Program-made: the position numbers and the translations under genes
In this document: piece by piece, positions 11,085 through 22,248 of the stretch
Position numbering within the stretch: position 1 is the first letter of the stretch
How the letters are laid out: each line of letters opens with the position of its first letter
Source of the DNA: Hsuehochloa calcarea
Taxonomy: Eukaryota; Streptophyta; Magnoliopsida; Poales; Poaceae
Direction of reading: 5' to 3'
Assembly (NCBI GenBank): GCA_036346395.1
Contig: CM070609.1
Location: 30,144,223 to 30,208,222, forward strand
Length of the DNA stretch: 64,000 nucleotides
Notes under the pieces: generated by a model
Seen by the model: the letters and a program-made list of their open reading frames with translations, nothing else
The model's database searches: none
What the model was told of the DNA's origin: nothing

Positions 11085-11330
11085 GTTACCTCTAGAACCG
11101 TCTGTGATGCGTAAACATCACAGACGGTTCTAGAGGAACTGCTCAGGATGCAAAACATCACGCACGGTTTCCCAAGAACCGCTCTGTGATGTTTACGCAT
11201 CACGCATTTGGTTCTTGGGAAACCGTCTGTGATGTTTACGCATCACGCACGGTTCTCTAGAACCGCTCTGTGATGCGTGTTGATCTATAGATGGTTCCCT
11301 CTAGAACCGATAGTGATTTGATCTAACCTA
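11085..11330 (+). repeat. CACTA subterminal-type inverted repeats, right piece
   Basis: This continues the array cut at 1640. Units such as ACATCACAGACGGTTCTAGA, GGTTTCCCAAGAACCGCTC and AAACCGTCTGTGATG alternate in both orientations with GTTTACGCATCACGCA spacers. The core AACCGTCTGTGATG is also next to the right terminus of CACTA 1 (about 16594-16610), supporting common origin. Confidence 0.7.
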
Positions 11331-11540
11331 TATGGTCTCGAACGCGATAGGGTTTTGATCTAACCCTATCGTCTCGAACGCCCTCTCGAGCCCGCCGCCC
11401 TCGAACGCCTCCTCCCGCGCCTCCTCCCCGACCGGCGCCTCCCGAGCCCGCCGCCTGCGTCTCGAACGCGTCCCGACCCCGCGCCTCCTCCTCCCGACCC
11501 GGCGCCTCCCGAGCCCGCCACCTCCGCCACCGCCACCGCC
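11331..11540 (+). other. GC-rich leader of the CACTA 1 second gene
   Basis: Short imperfect repeats of CTCGAACGC and CCTCCCGAGCCCGCC make up this stretch, ending in a (CCGCCA)n run with a GTAAGC donor at 11540. It looks like the first non-coding exon of the downstream PTTA/Ulp1-type gene. No start codon was convincing. Confidence 0.4.
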
Positions 11541-13025
11541 GTAAGCTCGATATTTTTATAGTTCGCCCAACAATGTTGGATTTATGTTGATATGGACCAA
11601 CAATGTCTCAGGTTGCTCCCATCATATAAATTGTAGTGCTAACCAATGGACATGTATATATCACTACTACATATGAGAAAATTTGGAGAAACTAACTAAA
11701 AGACAAGGTGTTACGAGAAAAAAAAGGAAAGAAATTGACGGCCCCTCTCTACCGTCATTGCGTACAAACCACAAACTGCTCCATTAATTTATCCACCGAT
11801 GGGTTCTTCAATTTGGTTATATAAAAGTGACAATGCAATTTCTAGACAAAGGCAATGGTCATGAGGAGAGGTTCCTTTTTTTTTGAAACCAGTCATGAGC
11901 ATACTTAGTTATCCTTTCAAGTCGGAGTAGTGTACATTGCCTCCAACACTTAGTCCAAAATAATGATTTTTTTTTTGAGTCTGTGTATGATCTCCAAGAT
12001 CCAATTTTAGGGGTGTCCAAGATGCCCGAAGTTTTTTTTAAAATAATCTATTTAAATATTCTTATTACAAAAAATTAGTGTTAGGCTTAATTTGGCAGTA
12101 CGGTGGAGTTTAATATGCAGTTTTACTATTTGAATATAATAACTCTAGTAACCAGTTTTTTAGAGCCATGACATGAGTGAGCACACTTTACTTGAAACTT
12201 TCTAATTAGCAATAGCTAAGATACTAACGTGTACAATCCCATATATTAAATATAATATAGGCATTTATGATTTACCTGCCATAGTCTAAAATCATTTTCC
12301 CAGCTACACGAAAAATATATCAAGATACGAAGATGCATATGCACATGCTACGCAGGCAACACGTATTTTGAGACTAGTACAGGTAAAAGATATTGTAGTT
12401 GACATACATGCCTCTACTTATCATAAACCAGGCACGGGATTAACTTAAAAGGTTTACAGCAGGATATGCTCATAAGCTTAGGTGAAAATGTTGAGATGTA
12501 TTATATACTTGTAAGACTTGAACCGGAAATAGGAGTACCCAAGAAATAGGATTGTCCGCAAGCTTTTTGATTGTGGACACGGTGGACATTGCCATATGTA
12601 ATCAGGAATCCAGGATATAGTTGGATGACCTTTTCATCCTGTTGGTATTTTAGTGTAGAATAATCCAGCTTGAAATTTAATAGCATTTATGTCGTATTAT
12701 TGTTAAATGTCTGCCATGAGAATGACAAAATTGGTGGTTGTGCTTAGTTTGTTTCGCTTTTTGTGGTTGTCTGTGTTGACATTTTGTATTATTTATGATG
12801 ATAGGAATGGAAAGCCACATCTTGTGATAAATTCCTATTTTGGGAGCTAGGTGTTCAGTTCTATTTGCAAGGGGTTCAAGATATCCTTAGTGCATAGTTT
12901 GCTAAGAAATTATATGTATTTTGTGTGCAAAACCATCTCGCATTGATTTTTGTGCAATTTCCCATATATTATATACTATGTAATAATTGCGTACGTTTAA
13001 CTTATATAGATAGGAAGTAAGCGAG
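11541..13025 (+). other. AT-rich non-coding stretch, probably first intron of the PTTA/Ulp1 gene
   Basis: The stretch begins after the GTAAGC donor and ends just before the frame that starts at 13026. A - strand frame of 61 codons (12501-12686, contains VIQLYPGFLITYGNVHRVHN) looks protein-like but I do not recognise it and it has no neighbours. A CACTACTAC at 11662 resembles a CACTA end but lacks the subterminal context. Confidence 0.35.
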
Positions 13026-14870
13026 ATGGCAGAGGCACCGTCTTCGCCGCCACCGACGCCGGACATGGCAGAGGCGCCGTCTTCACCACCGCCACCGACG
13101 CCGCAGATACATAAGAGAGATGGTAGAGGAATATCGAAATTGCTCACGGGCCGATCGACCATCACGGAGGTCGATGACGTTGGGGTCCCTATGAGTCCCC
13201 GGCATCGTGGCGAGATTCCGACCATCTGCGGATACTTGCAAGGGAAAGGTCCCTATCACCACACCAAAGTGGAAGTCTCGACAAAAGATCGAGACGCGCG
13301 TCTTTGTGGGAAGACCTTTCAAGCGTTCACTATCCCGTAAATGACATGAAACGCGTCGAGCGGCATGCCTTGCTCTCCATGTGTCACGCGTGGAGGACCT
13401 TCAAGAGCGCTTGTCACGCAAAGACGTGAACAAGAGTGAGACGCCCTTCACGAAGTTTCCATTCTTGACGCGGAAACATGGAACGCCTTTGTGGCTATGA
13501 AGACGACGGATGAATTTAAGGAGCAAAGTGCGCGCACAAAGCAATCCAGCACGAAACACTCACCCCACGCACTGGCATCACTGGTACGCGGCTAAATCCG
13601 CGCAATGGGAGGCGGAGGAGGAGAATCTATTTCCGATATCACACACCCGCTCCGTGCACGGTTAAAAGCGAGGGCAAAGTCTCGTCGATGGCGCGCACTT
13701 TCCCAAACCCGGCGGACTGTGAAGTGTCCCAACGTGTGGTAAATATGTCGAACTACCTACTTGTTTATAAGTCCATAACTTCATAGTGACTATAATAACA
13801 TGATGACCTCTTGCGGCGTGAATTGATTGCCCAAACTTCCAAGGCTCCTTCCAAGAACACAGGAGAAGGATATACTATCTACGGCCCTAGGAAACAAGGA
13901 GCACCCGGTCGCACGCGAGGCAAGGGGTTAACGTACCTTGGGTACATGGATTCGCACGACTACTTCATGTATAGAAGTAGGAAGAGATCCAAGGCCGAGT
14001 ACGACAATCGCTTGAACCGCTTAAGGCGTAATTTCAGGGATGATAGCAAGTTTGCAGGATCAATTGAATCAAGTACTCCGCAACCGATGCGCAAGCCGCC
14101 TCGTTATTGCGGGAACAAGTCCTCGACATCGAGTAGTGTCGCGTCCACGCATAATTTTGAACATGACGACGACCAATTACCGATAGACCGCATCAAGGTA
14201 ATGTACATCTATGGAATGCACCAAAGATAGACCTATAGGACGCCTTAGCTAATTGCGATCGCTTTGTAGGAGCCGACGGCCCGCAAGCTCCAACCGAGGT
14301 TAGTTGGGTCCATTCCTATTGAGGTCAAGGGGATGGTGCATCCATACCAGAAGGAGCAATGCGAAGACGATGTCCGTGTGGCGATGGTTACGCAAGGGTG
14401 GAGGTGGACATGGTACATCAATATTTCATGGCCGTCCCGCCGGACATTCGCCTCAACGAAGAGATCACAACACTAGGGGATGCCGTGCGCTTTATCCAAA
14501 GGCCCAAGACGGACATCGCCCCGACCCAAAGAAGGCCGCAATCTCGACAGACCATTCCTCTCCAACGGAACCTCCATGACTCCACCTCATATTTCGCCTC
14601 GAAGGCCACCTCATCGGTTCCGTGGAGAAGACGCCAAGGAACAACAAAAGCGCATACCGTGTCGGTTCCCGAGTCGCCTCGCAGAAGACGCCGCCAATCG
14701 TTAAGGCCAAATCGACGAACATTAAGCCGCCTCCCAAGTCCCGTAGCACGGAAGTACTCCATCGAAAACCGTTGTGCTCTAACGCACAATTAGCCCACGC
14801 TGATTTGCTTGTCGCTTTGCATGCACGGTACTTGCGAATACCGCAAAGAAGGGGTGCGATCATCGAATCA
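13026..14870 (+). pseudogene. PTTA/Transposase_24-type protein of CACTA 1, N-terminal and middle part
   Basis: Frame 13026-13340 starts with a duplicated MAEAPSSPPPTPD unit and leads to a basic region. After a frame change, pieces such as ALLSMCHAWRTFKSAL (about 13363-13405), FLDAETWNAFVAMKTTDEFK (about 13460-13525) and a PHALASL motif follow, which are characteristic of the plant PTTA/Transposase_24 family found as the second gene of CACTA elements. Frame 13811-14230 has YGPRKQGAPGRTRGKGLTYL and a basic YDNRLNRLRRNF segment. From 14231 to 14870 the frame changes repeatedly. Several frameshifts exclude a full product. The family is thought to bind element ends; its exact role in grasses is not settled. 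Confidence 0.6.
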
Positions 14871-15914
14871 CCGCCGCATACAAGGATGAGCATTTCTTCA
14901 ACGGCCGCAACTTCGTGGTGGGGTTCAACGACTTATTCAACCTATTCAATCTCGAAGCCCTCGACGCCGCTTCTACGATGTTGGACAATCGTAAGTGTGT
15001 ACAATCAAGTTCTACATTCATGTAATACCGATAAATATCGCAACTCATTGCTTATGTATAGATACATGATGAAAATGCCCGAAGGGCGAGAACCGAGGTT
15101 TCCTCGACCCACACGTGGTATCTATGCAAACCATCCAAGCGCACGCGACCTTCGCCGAGAACTATATAAAGACGCCATTGCTTCTTCGTAATCGCAAGGA
15201 CTACATATCGTGCCCTACAACCGTGGGTAAGTGCTTCACTATTTGCTATTCAAATTTCATTTGTACTTAGGTTTAATAGTTATAGCGACATACATGAGTA
15301 GGTACCACTGGATCCTTTTAGTCATTATACCCAAGAGGAACACTGTGATATATCTTGATTCCCTAGTCAGAAACGATCACGACTTCAAAGATTCGCAAGG
15401 AATACTCGACAAGTATGATCATTTCCTCCATACATAACTCTATTGTAGTCTTCCTTCGCTTGAAATGCCCGAGGATAACTTTTTTCAATTATGTAGTTCG
15501 CTCATCTCCTATGTTAGCCAACAAGGAAGATACAATGGATCCAAATACCAACTAACACACAGACTAAATTTCCAGACGCGCTACAACACAATAATCCTAT
15601 ATATATCATACTTCATAAAAATTTGTCTTCAATCGACTATACGTACATATGTAATTCTATTTTTGCAAAGGTCACAAAGAAAAAATGATGAGCTATGTGC
15701 ATTCTACGCTTGCCATCATATGCAACAAATCATTAGTGCTAAGATGAAGAATCCTGAGGTTTGTCAATCTCAAATAATTTTTTGTAATTGTAAATTCAAA
15801 TATATATCCTTACCATTTTTTCTTGACCTAGCGCAGGGTTTGATAATAGATTTATATGGACTCGTTGCGCAAGAGCTCGTGGAAGTTCGAGGCAGCTATG
15901 CACCTTTATCATGA
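14871..15914 (+). pseudogene. Ulp1-like (C48) cysteine protease domain of the CACTA 1 second gene
   Basis: Pieces occur on separate exons with GT/AG borders. They are a YKDEHFFNGRNFVVGFNDLF segment (14878-14994, donor GTAAGT at 14994), a GFLDPHVVSMQTIQAH segment (about 15090-15140), HWILLVIIPKRNTVIYLDSL (about 15307-15366) and NDELCAFYACHHMQQI (15684-15731). The His of HWILL, the Asp of YLDSL and the Cys of ELCAFYA (TGT at 15696-15698) correspond to the catalytic His-Asp-Cys triad of Ulp1 SUMO proteases. The frame ends at 15914. Ulp1-type domains are a known addition to some plant CACTA and Mutator-like elements. At least one frameshift near 15080 and missing bases near 15215 mean it is probably not functional as read. 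Confidence 0.72.
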
Positions 15915-16189
15915 CGTAAATAGTTAACAAAGGAGAGTTTCACTCCATCGCCACCCGTAGATTCACGCAAACAATTGATTTAATTGTAATCCAATTGTAC
16001 AACTATAGCAAAAATACTTCAACAAATTCGATCTTTATTAATTTATTTTGAGTAATGGTCAATTTGAGTTGTCAACAATTGATTCTCTCGCGATGTATCT
16101 GCTTTTTGTACATGCTTGTTTTCAGAGGGCATGGCTAGCAATTCCCGAGGTGGCCAAAAACAAAGAAACAATGTAGCTAGGGTCGCTCA
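15915..16189 (+). other. 3' flank of the CACTA 1 second gene
   Basis: AT-rich sequence with no coding frame; probably the 3' untranslated region leading into the terminal repeats. Confidence 0.35.
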
Positions 16190-16628
16190 AGACCACGACG
16201 GTTTTATGTTGAAACCGCTCAGTGAAGGCTATTACCACAAACGGTTTCAACATAAAACCGCTCGTGGTAATAGCCTTCACAGACGGTTTTAAAGTAAACC
16301 GCCTCGTGATACTAGACATATCACGACGGTTTACTTTAAAACCGTGCGTGAAACCGCTTATCACGTGATAAGTTGTTATCAAAGAACGTAAACGGTGATA
16401 AGTTGTTATCAAAGCACGTTAAAACCGCTCGTGATAACCACTTATCACAAACGGTTTTAAAGTAAACCGTCCGTGATAAGTGGTTATCACGAGCGGCTTC
16501 GTTAAAAACCGCTCGTGATAAGTGTTATCACAGACGGTTTTGAACCGCTCGTGGTAATCGCTGTTATCACAGACGTATAAATATAGACGGTTCGGAAACC
16601 GTCTGTGATGACGTGTTCTGTAGTAGTG
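16190..16628 (+). repeat. 3' subterminal repeats and right terminal inverted repeat of CACTA 1
   Basis: About fifteen copies of an AAACCGTYYGTGATAA-type motif in both orientations fill this tract (for example AAACCGCTCGTGATAA and TTATCACAGACGGTTTT). It ends with GTCTGTGATGACGTGTTCTGTAGTAGTG. Read from outside, the last 17 bases are CACTACTACAGAACACG, a normal CACTA terminus. The base triplet after it is CAC. Confidence 0.85.
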
Positions 16629-16964
16629 CACAAACCACGCACTACCGAGACGATATTATATCTACTCTGCCAAAACATCGGGGAATAAGATCTAGGACTT
16701 ATACCTAAGGCCTACGAATTTACAGAATCGATGAAACTGATGGTGCTCCACGATCTCCTCCCCGGTATGACTCCCAAACATTCCATGTCACGGATGGCGA
16801 GAACAACAGCTTCCCCAGTCCTTCCCTCTTCTTCTTCCTGCTTCCCTTCCCTTCGCCTTCTTCCTCCATTGCCTGGCACCTTGCCCACTTGCTCCTTCTC
16901 CTTGCCCAATGACGACAACAACAGGGTGGTCATCGGCGTCGAAGGGGAATCAGCATATGACGAT
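16629..16964 (-). other. Flanking DNA left of gypsy 2, possible minus-strand transcription unit
   Basis: This is pre-insertion DNA interrupted by gypsy 2; it resumes at 50238. On the - strand a 73-codon frame (16933-16712) is rich in lysine, arginine and glutamate and contains VLAIRDMECLGVIPGRRSW. I do not recognise it. It could be the first exon of a small host gene whose leader lies across the insertion, or chance. Confidence 0.3.
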
Positions 16965-19900
16965 TGTCAAGACCCAAAAATGTAATTTTGGACCCTCTGT
17001 GTATTCTGCACTAGTCCAGGATCACGCTAGTGCACACAGTGTCAACATAGGTGAATATCAATCCACACAAGACGATTAATAGCATAAACGACTAATTTGA
17101 ATAGCAAATAATAGTTTTGACCATATGGTCTAGTTTACATTTATTAAGCCACGTAGGGCTGACAATAAATAAAATAGCAACTGCGGAATAGAAATAAACT
17201 TCAGCTAAATCCCATCAATTCACCACAGGCAACTGACTGGGATCAAGACCCTAGAGATCGACACCTTCGTATAACTCCACCTCAAAAGCAGGAGAAGACC
17301 CCTCCACTTCTGTTGATTGTTTGAAGCAAGTATGAGTACACAACCGTACTCGCAAGTCATACCACAGAATGCAATTTAGAGATGATAGCCTATTCCAAGG
17401 GAATGGCTTTTGTGGTTCTTTTGCAAAAATGCAACATTTGCAATTGAATACGAATAATAGATTGAAAACATAATTAAAAACAAATAAGACAATATTAAGT
17501 TATCATTTGATTTCACAAAGACACACAGTCTAAACAAGTTATTCACATAGCCATATGACTTAGATCACACAGCTCCCTTCCCAACGGTTTTATGAAAATC
17601 TACCCCTCGTGTGAAATCCCCGAGCATGTCCATGACCGCGGACGTGGCTATTCGAATTGATTGATTTAACACTCTGCAGAGGTTGTACACTTTACCCACA
17701 AGATACAATCAGTATAGCTAGCACCGACCATAACAAAACCTTTCAGAAACTTCATCTCAACATTGCAACTCCTGATCTGCTTTACTGTCATCCAACCGAT
17801 ACACACAGCGTTTGGGTACAACACACATCGTTGGACAGGGATGCGGCGAACCGTCCCGCGATATGATAAACACACCTCTTGCCAATCACACAGCTTAACC
17901 TACAACCTGAGTTGCCAATGGCAAGACTCCATAACCTAGTAAGTTAGGCCCATCCCATACCACACATTTGGTTGCACAGCAAGGCTCAGTTCAATGGCGC
18001 ACAAAGTTAAGTCCTTACTTGACCAAAGTAAGACTTTCAATTTCTAACGAAGTCACACAGTTTATCATTCCCAGCACATAGCTCCACCGATCACACAGAA
18101 TCCACCACTTGTCTCAGTCTAAATCTTTTTCCACCGTGTTGATTAAGTGCAACACATGCCATCAACGAGTAAGAGCACACAACACACACAGATTCTTTAC
18201 ACAATTCCATAATCACTTAGTCGAGTTTATATTTGCAACTCACATGAAATGATGACTCGTGGCATGGCCAAGCAATCTACTCGTATCTAACCAACCCATA
18301 TTGGTGCTATGATAATACCAACTAGTAATGAACCAACCTAGGGTGACAAAAGATCATGGCATATAATAGAGAAGGTGGACATTATAATTTGGATTAATAA
18401 CTAAACCCAAAAGCATTTAAATAAATACTTGAAATACAATGCAATACATTGAAACAAAGTATTTTAAAAATTGGGTGCAATATGATCAAAGGTATAACTT
18501 GCCTTGGAATAGCTCTAGGTACTGATCTTGGTCCTGATGCACTTCTCCTTCTTCAAAAGTTCCCGAAGAATTCACATCTATGCATAAACAAAACAAGTAA
18601 ACAAAAACTAATAAATAATAGAGGCAAAATAAACTCCAAAAATTTAATAGAAATAAAAAATAAATATATCTCGAATTTATATAAATTTAGAAATTTGAAT
18701 GGGCTCAATTGGAGTTCGGATGCAAAACATATGGCGTTTGGAAGTTTGAAATTACATAAAATACCATAAATTGGATTTTCCAAAATTTTTGAATTATTTT
18801 TCTAAAGAAAAAATTGGATTTTTCAGAAATAAAAGAATTAAAAGAAAATATGACATGTGGGACCCACATGTTAGTGAGATGTCTCACGTGGACTGAGTCT
18901 ACCAAGCCACGGGAATCTGGAAGCGGTGGACCATGCCATGCACGCGCTGACGAAGCATCCACGCATGCAACACGTCGACACCAGCGGTGATGTGGCTAGC
19001 GATGTGGCGCTGACGTGGTCGATGGCGAGGCGGGCAACGCTCGGGTTCCAAGGGATCCGACGATGGGCGGCGGCTCGTTGGCGGCAAGTGGTACAGGGAG
19101 GTAGAGATTGCCAAGGCGAACCCGATGAGGTGCTCACGAGTGCGAGAGGACGACTGGACTGGCCGGTGATGAGGTCAGAGCGGAGGTGGTGCCACGGTCT
19201 CGACGGAATCTGCTCTCCGGCGACGCTCCGGCGGAACCAAGGTAACTAGGACGTAGCCCTTGCCCCGGCGATGCTTAACGTGTAGACGACGAGGCTCGGG
19301 CAGCTCTGCTTGCGGCGGGATTGCTCGTTGGAACTGCTGGCGGCGGGATTTCTTCTTCGAGCTCAAGCGGCTGCTAGGGTTTTGTGCTTGAGCTCTAGCG
19401 GCTAGGCTTGAGGCGTGGAGCTACAGGGCTACCCCTCCCTTTATACCCGGCGACTCAGGAGAGTCTAGGGCACAAACACCCAAATCTGATACGCGGCGGT
19501 GGAGTTTGGATCTTAACCGAAACGGAGATGAAGAACAATGTTTTGGTGGGGCCCACACATCAATGACGACGGCTCGCGCAGGTTCGCGTTGCAAACAGCG
19601 CAGGTGAACTGACCGGTGGGGTCGGGTACGACCGCGAGAAGAGGGAGACGATAGAGATTGACAGGCGGGGGCCATTTGTCAGAGGAGGCGGGCGTGAGAG
19701 AGAGGGAGAGGCTGACATGCGGGGCCTGCATGTCACCGGAACTGCTACGCGCGCGCAGGGAAGCCGGGCCGCACAAAGGTCTTTGGGCCGCAGGATTAGT
19801 ATTGCTTTCGGCCGACAACGCTCGAGGATTTTAAATAGATTTTCTATGTTAGACAATACAGAAAATCCAAATAGCAATTAGAAAATAGCAAATGAGCTTG

Positions 19901-20118
19901 GAAAAATTTCAGAAAATATATCTTAGCACATAAAATCCAAATAAAATAGTTTGGACAATTGTTGATGTTGGGATTAATTACATTAAATCATTTTTACATG
20001 AAGGTCTATATTAAGCTTTAAATAAAAATACTAAAAAATAATAGAAATTCAAATATTGGATTTTCCAACAAGTAATTATTCAAAAGATTTTTAGAGTTCA
20101 GAAAATTGGGATGTTACA
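16965..20118 (-). repeat. 3' LTR of gypsy 2
   Basis: On the window strand it runs from TGTCAAGACCC to GGGATGTTACA. The LTR at 47077-50237 is its partner. Differences from the partner are mainly single-base transitions. The GC-rich part is 18870-19830, with a TATAAAG box complementary to 19439-19445. Confidence 0.95.
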
Positions 20119-20133
20119 AACCTCCCCTCCCCC
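20119..20133 (-). other. Polypurine tract of gypsy 2
   Basis: On the - strand this reads GGGGGAGGGGAGGTT and directly abuts the 3' LTR. Confidence 0.85.
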
Positions 20134-20163
20134 ATTAAAGGAATCTTGTCCCCGAGATTCAGG

Positions 20164-20652
20164 CTAGCTAAAGAAGAGGCTAGGAAACTTGACTTTCAAC
20201 TCTTCTTCACGTTCCCACGTGGCTTCTCCGTCTGAGCGGTTGCTCCACTGAACCTGGTAGAAATAGACAGTCATGTTCCTGGTACAGTGCTCTATGACAT
20301 CCAAAATCTTGACTGGCTGCTCCTTGTAAGTGAGATCTTCTTTCAACTCACTTGCATCTATCGGGGTGTGTTCCTTTGGCACACGAAGATACTTCTTTAA
20401 CTGGGAGATATGGAAGACGTCATGCACTCCTACTAACGACTGCGGTAGCTCTAACTGATAGGCAACTTCTCCGCGGTGTTCTAAAATCTTGAACGGACCA
20501 ACATACCTAGGGGCATGTTTCCCTTTGGCATGAAACCGCTTGACACCTCTGAGTGGGGTAACTCGGAGATAAACAAAATCTTCAGGCTCAAATCTAAGAT
20601 CACCGCGACGATTATCAGTAGAACTTTTCTGCCTGGATTAGGCTATCTTCAA
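20164..20652 (-). pseudogene. gypsy 2 integrase C-terminus and chromodomain-like tail
   Basis: Below the stop at 20653-20655 the same protein continues: RRGDLRFEPEDFVYLRVTPL, then YVGPFKILEHRGEVAYQL (GPY/F module), VHDVFHISQLKKYL, and a tail with KILDVIEHCTRN and WSNRSDGEATWEREEEL, ending FPSLFFS at 20164. The tail is of the chromodomain kind found in plant chromoviruses. Two in-frame stops (20653-20655 and 20638-20640) separate it from the main frame. Confidence 0.85.
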
Positions 20653-22248
20653 TCATTCTCTAATCATGGCCACTTGTTCCTCTGCTTCTTGAATACTTTC
20701 TGGTCCAACTACCAAACGTTCAGCAGTTTTTGACCAATTCAAAGGGTTTCTACAGGCACGACCATACAAGGCTTCAAATGGTGACATTTGCAGACTGGCT
20801 TGATAACTGTTGTTGTATGAAAATTCTGCATACGACAAACTCTTATCCCAACTGGTAGCATTAGCTAGATCATAGGCTCTCAACATGCCCTCCAAGATCT
20901 GATTGACTCTTTCAGTATGTCCATCTGTCTGAGGATGATAGGCAGTACTGAAATTCAGGTGAGTTCCCAGAGCTTCATGTAGACTTTGCCAGAAACAAGA
21001 GGTGAACTGAGATCCTCGATGTGACACTATCTTCTTGGGCACACCATGCAGACTGACGATTCTTGACATGTATAACTCTGTAAGGCAATCTCCTGAGTAA
21101 GTAGTTTTGATTGGCAAGAAATAGGCGACTTTGGTTAGACGATCGACTATTACCCAAATCGAATCGTAACCTGATTGAGCCATGGGTAAACCGGTTATGA
21201 AATCCATTCCGATCTCTTCCCACTTCCACTCTGGAATCTTTAGTGGTTGTAACAAACCTGCTGGTCTCTGATACGCTGCCTTTATTTTCTGACACACTTC
21301 ACACAAGGCAACGAACTCTGCGACTTCTCGCTTCAGATTTGGCCACCATAACTTATTCTTAACATCCGGATACATCTTAGTACTACCAAAGTGAATCGAA
21401 TACTTCGAATCATGAGCTTCCTTCAAGATTAGCTGTCTCAACCAATCACTGTCTGGTACACAGATACGTCCATTAATCCACAATACATCTTGAATGTCTC
21501 TTGTGAAATCTTTAAATTTTCCTTCTGCCATCTTCTTCTTGATGTTGAAGATTTTCGGGTCATTTGGTTGGGCTTCACGAATCCATTTCTCCAAAGTAGA
21601 CTGTACTTCTAGATTAGCCACAAATCCTTCAGATACGACTTCTAGCTTCAGCTTCTGAAATTCTACTTGAAGTTCTGAACAAATTTCTTTCACTTCCAAG
21701 GCATTGCAGTAACTCTTACGACTCAAGACATCTGCAACAACATTGGCTTTACCAAGATGGTAGTGGATTCCAAGATTATAATCCTTTATTAACTCTAACC
21801 ATCTTCTCTGCCTCATGTTCAGGTCAGACTGAGTGAAAATATGCTTTAGGCTCTTATGATCTGTGTATACTTCACAACGATTACCAATGAGGTAATGATG
21901 CCAAATTTTCAAAGCATGCACTACGGCAACTAATTCCAGATCATAGGTAGAATAATTCTCCTCATGGTGTCTCAGTTGCCTTGACGCATAAGCGGCGGCT
22001 CTTCCTTCTTGCATGAGGACGCGTCCTAATCCTTGTCGCGAATCATCACAATAGATATCAAAATCCTTGCGAATATCTGGCAAGATCAGCACTGTGGCTG
22101 AAGTCAAACACTTCTTCAATTCCTGAAAACTTTCTTCACAGGCTGTAGTCCAAATGAACCTTTTCTCCTTCTTCAACAATTGCGTAAGAGGCTTATCAAT
22201 CGTTGAGAATCCTTCGATGAAACAGCGAGAAAATCCCACCATTCCCAA
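20653..22248 (-). CDS. pol: gypsy 2 RNase H-integrase open frame (531 codons)
   Basis: This is the longest open frame in the window. The frame begins inside the RT connection region (residues 1-15, GFSRCFIEGF), so the first Met is not a true start. RNase H occupies about residues 60-180: DFDIYCDDSRQGLG, YDLELVAVVHALKIW, TDHKSLKHIF and LGKANVVADVLSR. An HHCC zinc region follows (HDSKYSIHF to CEVCQKI, about 288-335). The integrase core has MDFITGLP (first Asp) and HPQTDGHTERVN (Glu), but the second Asp is His (IVSHRGSQF, residue 410, codon at 21019-21021). Most copies have Asp there, and it is needed for catalysis. The frame is open but the enzyme is probably dead, and it is cut off from RT by stops upstream. 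Confidence 0.9.
   Translation of the reverse strand: MGMVGFSRCFIEGFSTIDKPLTQLLKKEKRFIWTTACEESFQELKKCLTSATVLILPDIRKDFDIYCDDSRQGLGRVLMQEGRAAAYASRQLRHHEENYSTYDLELVAVVHALKIWHHYLIGNRCEVYTDHKSLKHIFTQSDLNMRQRRWLELIKDYNLGIHYHLGKANVVADVLSRKSYCNALEVKEICSELQVEFQKLKLEVVSEGFVANLEVQSTLEKWIREAQPNDPKIFNIKKKMAEGKFKDFTRDIQDVLWINGRICVPDSDWLRQLILKEAHDSKYSIHFGSTKMYPDVKNKLWWPNLKREVAEFVALCEVCQKIKAAYQRPAGLLQPLKIPEWKWEEIGMDFITGLPMAQSGYDSIWVIVDRLTKVAYFLPIKTTYSGDCLTELYMSRIVSLHGVPKKIVSHRGSQFTSCFWQSLHEALGTHLNFSTAYHPQTDGHTERVNQILEGMLRAYDLANATSWDKSLSYAEFSYNNSYQASLQMSPFEALYGRACRNPLNWSKTAERLVVGPESIQEAEEQVAMIRE

Larger units (their letters stand above)
1..16628 (+). mobile_element. CACTA (En/Spm-type) element 1, left end outside window, interrupted by gypsy 1
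   Basis: A class II CACTA element is inferred from four things in order: the tail of a TNP2 transposase at the window start, subterminal-type repeats containing AACCGTCTGTGATG, a PTTA/Ulp1-type gene, and a right terminus reading outward as CACTACTACAGAACACG (complement of 16612-16628). The order TNP2 then PTTA-type gene matches CACTA 2 and 3 in this same window. The left terminus is not seen, so the flanking 3-bp duplication cannot be tested. An alternative is that two CACTA elements abut here, the first ending near 1510-1640 or 11085-11300, since a repeat block of terminal style lies in the middle. The right terminus is firm; the unity of the element is less so. Confidence 0.55.

Noticed and set aside
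11662..11680. CACTACTAC sequence resembling a CACTA left terminus
   Set aside because: It is not followed by subterminal repeats, the next bases (ATATGAG) do not match the terminus at 16628, and the preceding triplet TAT does not match CAC.
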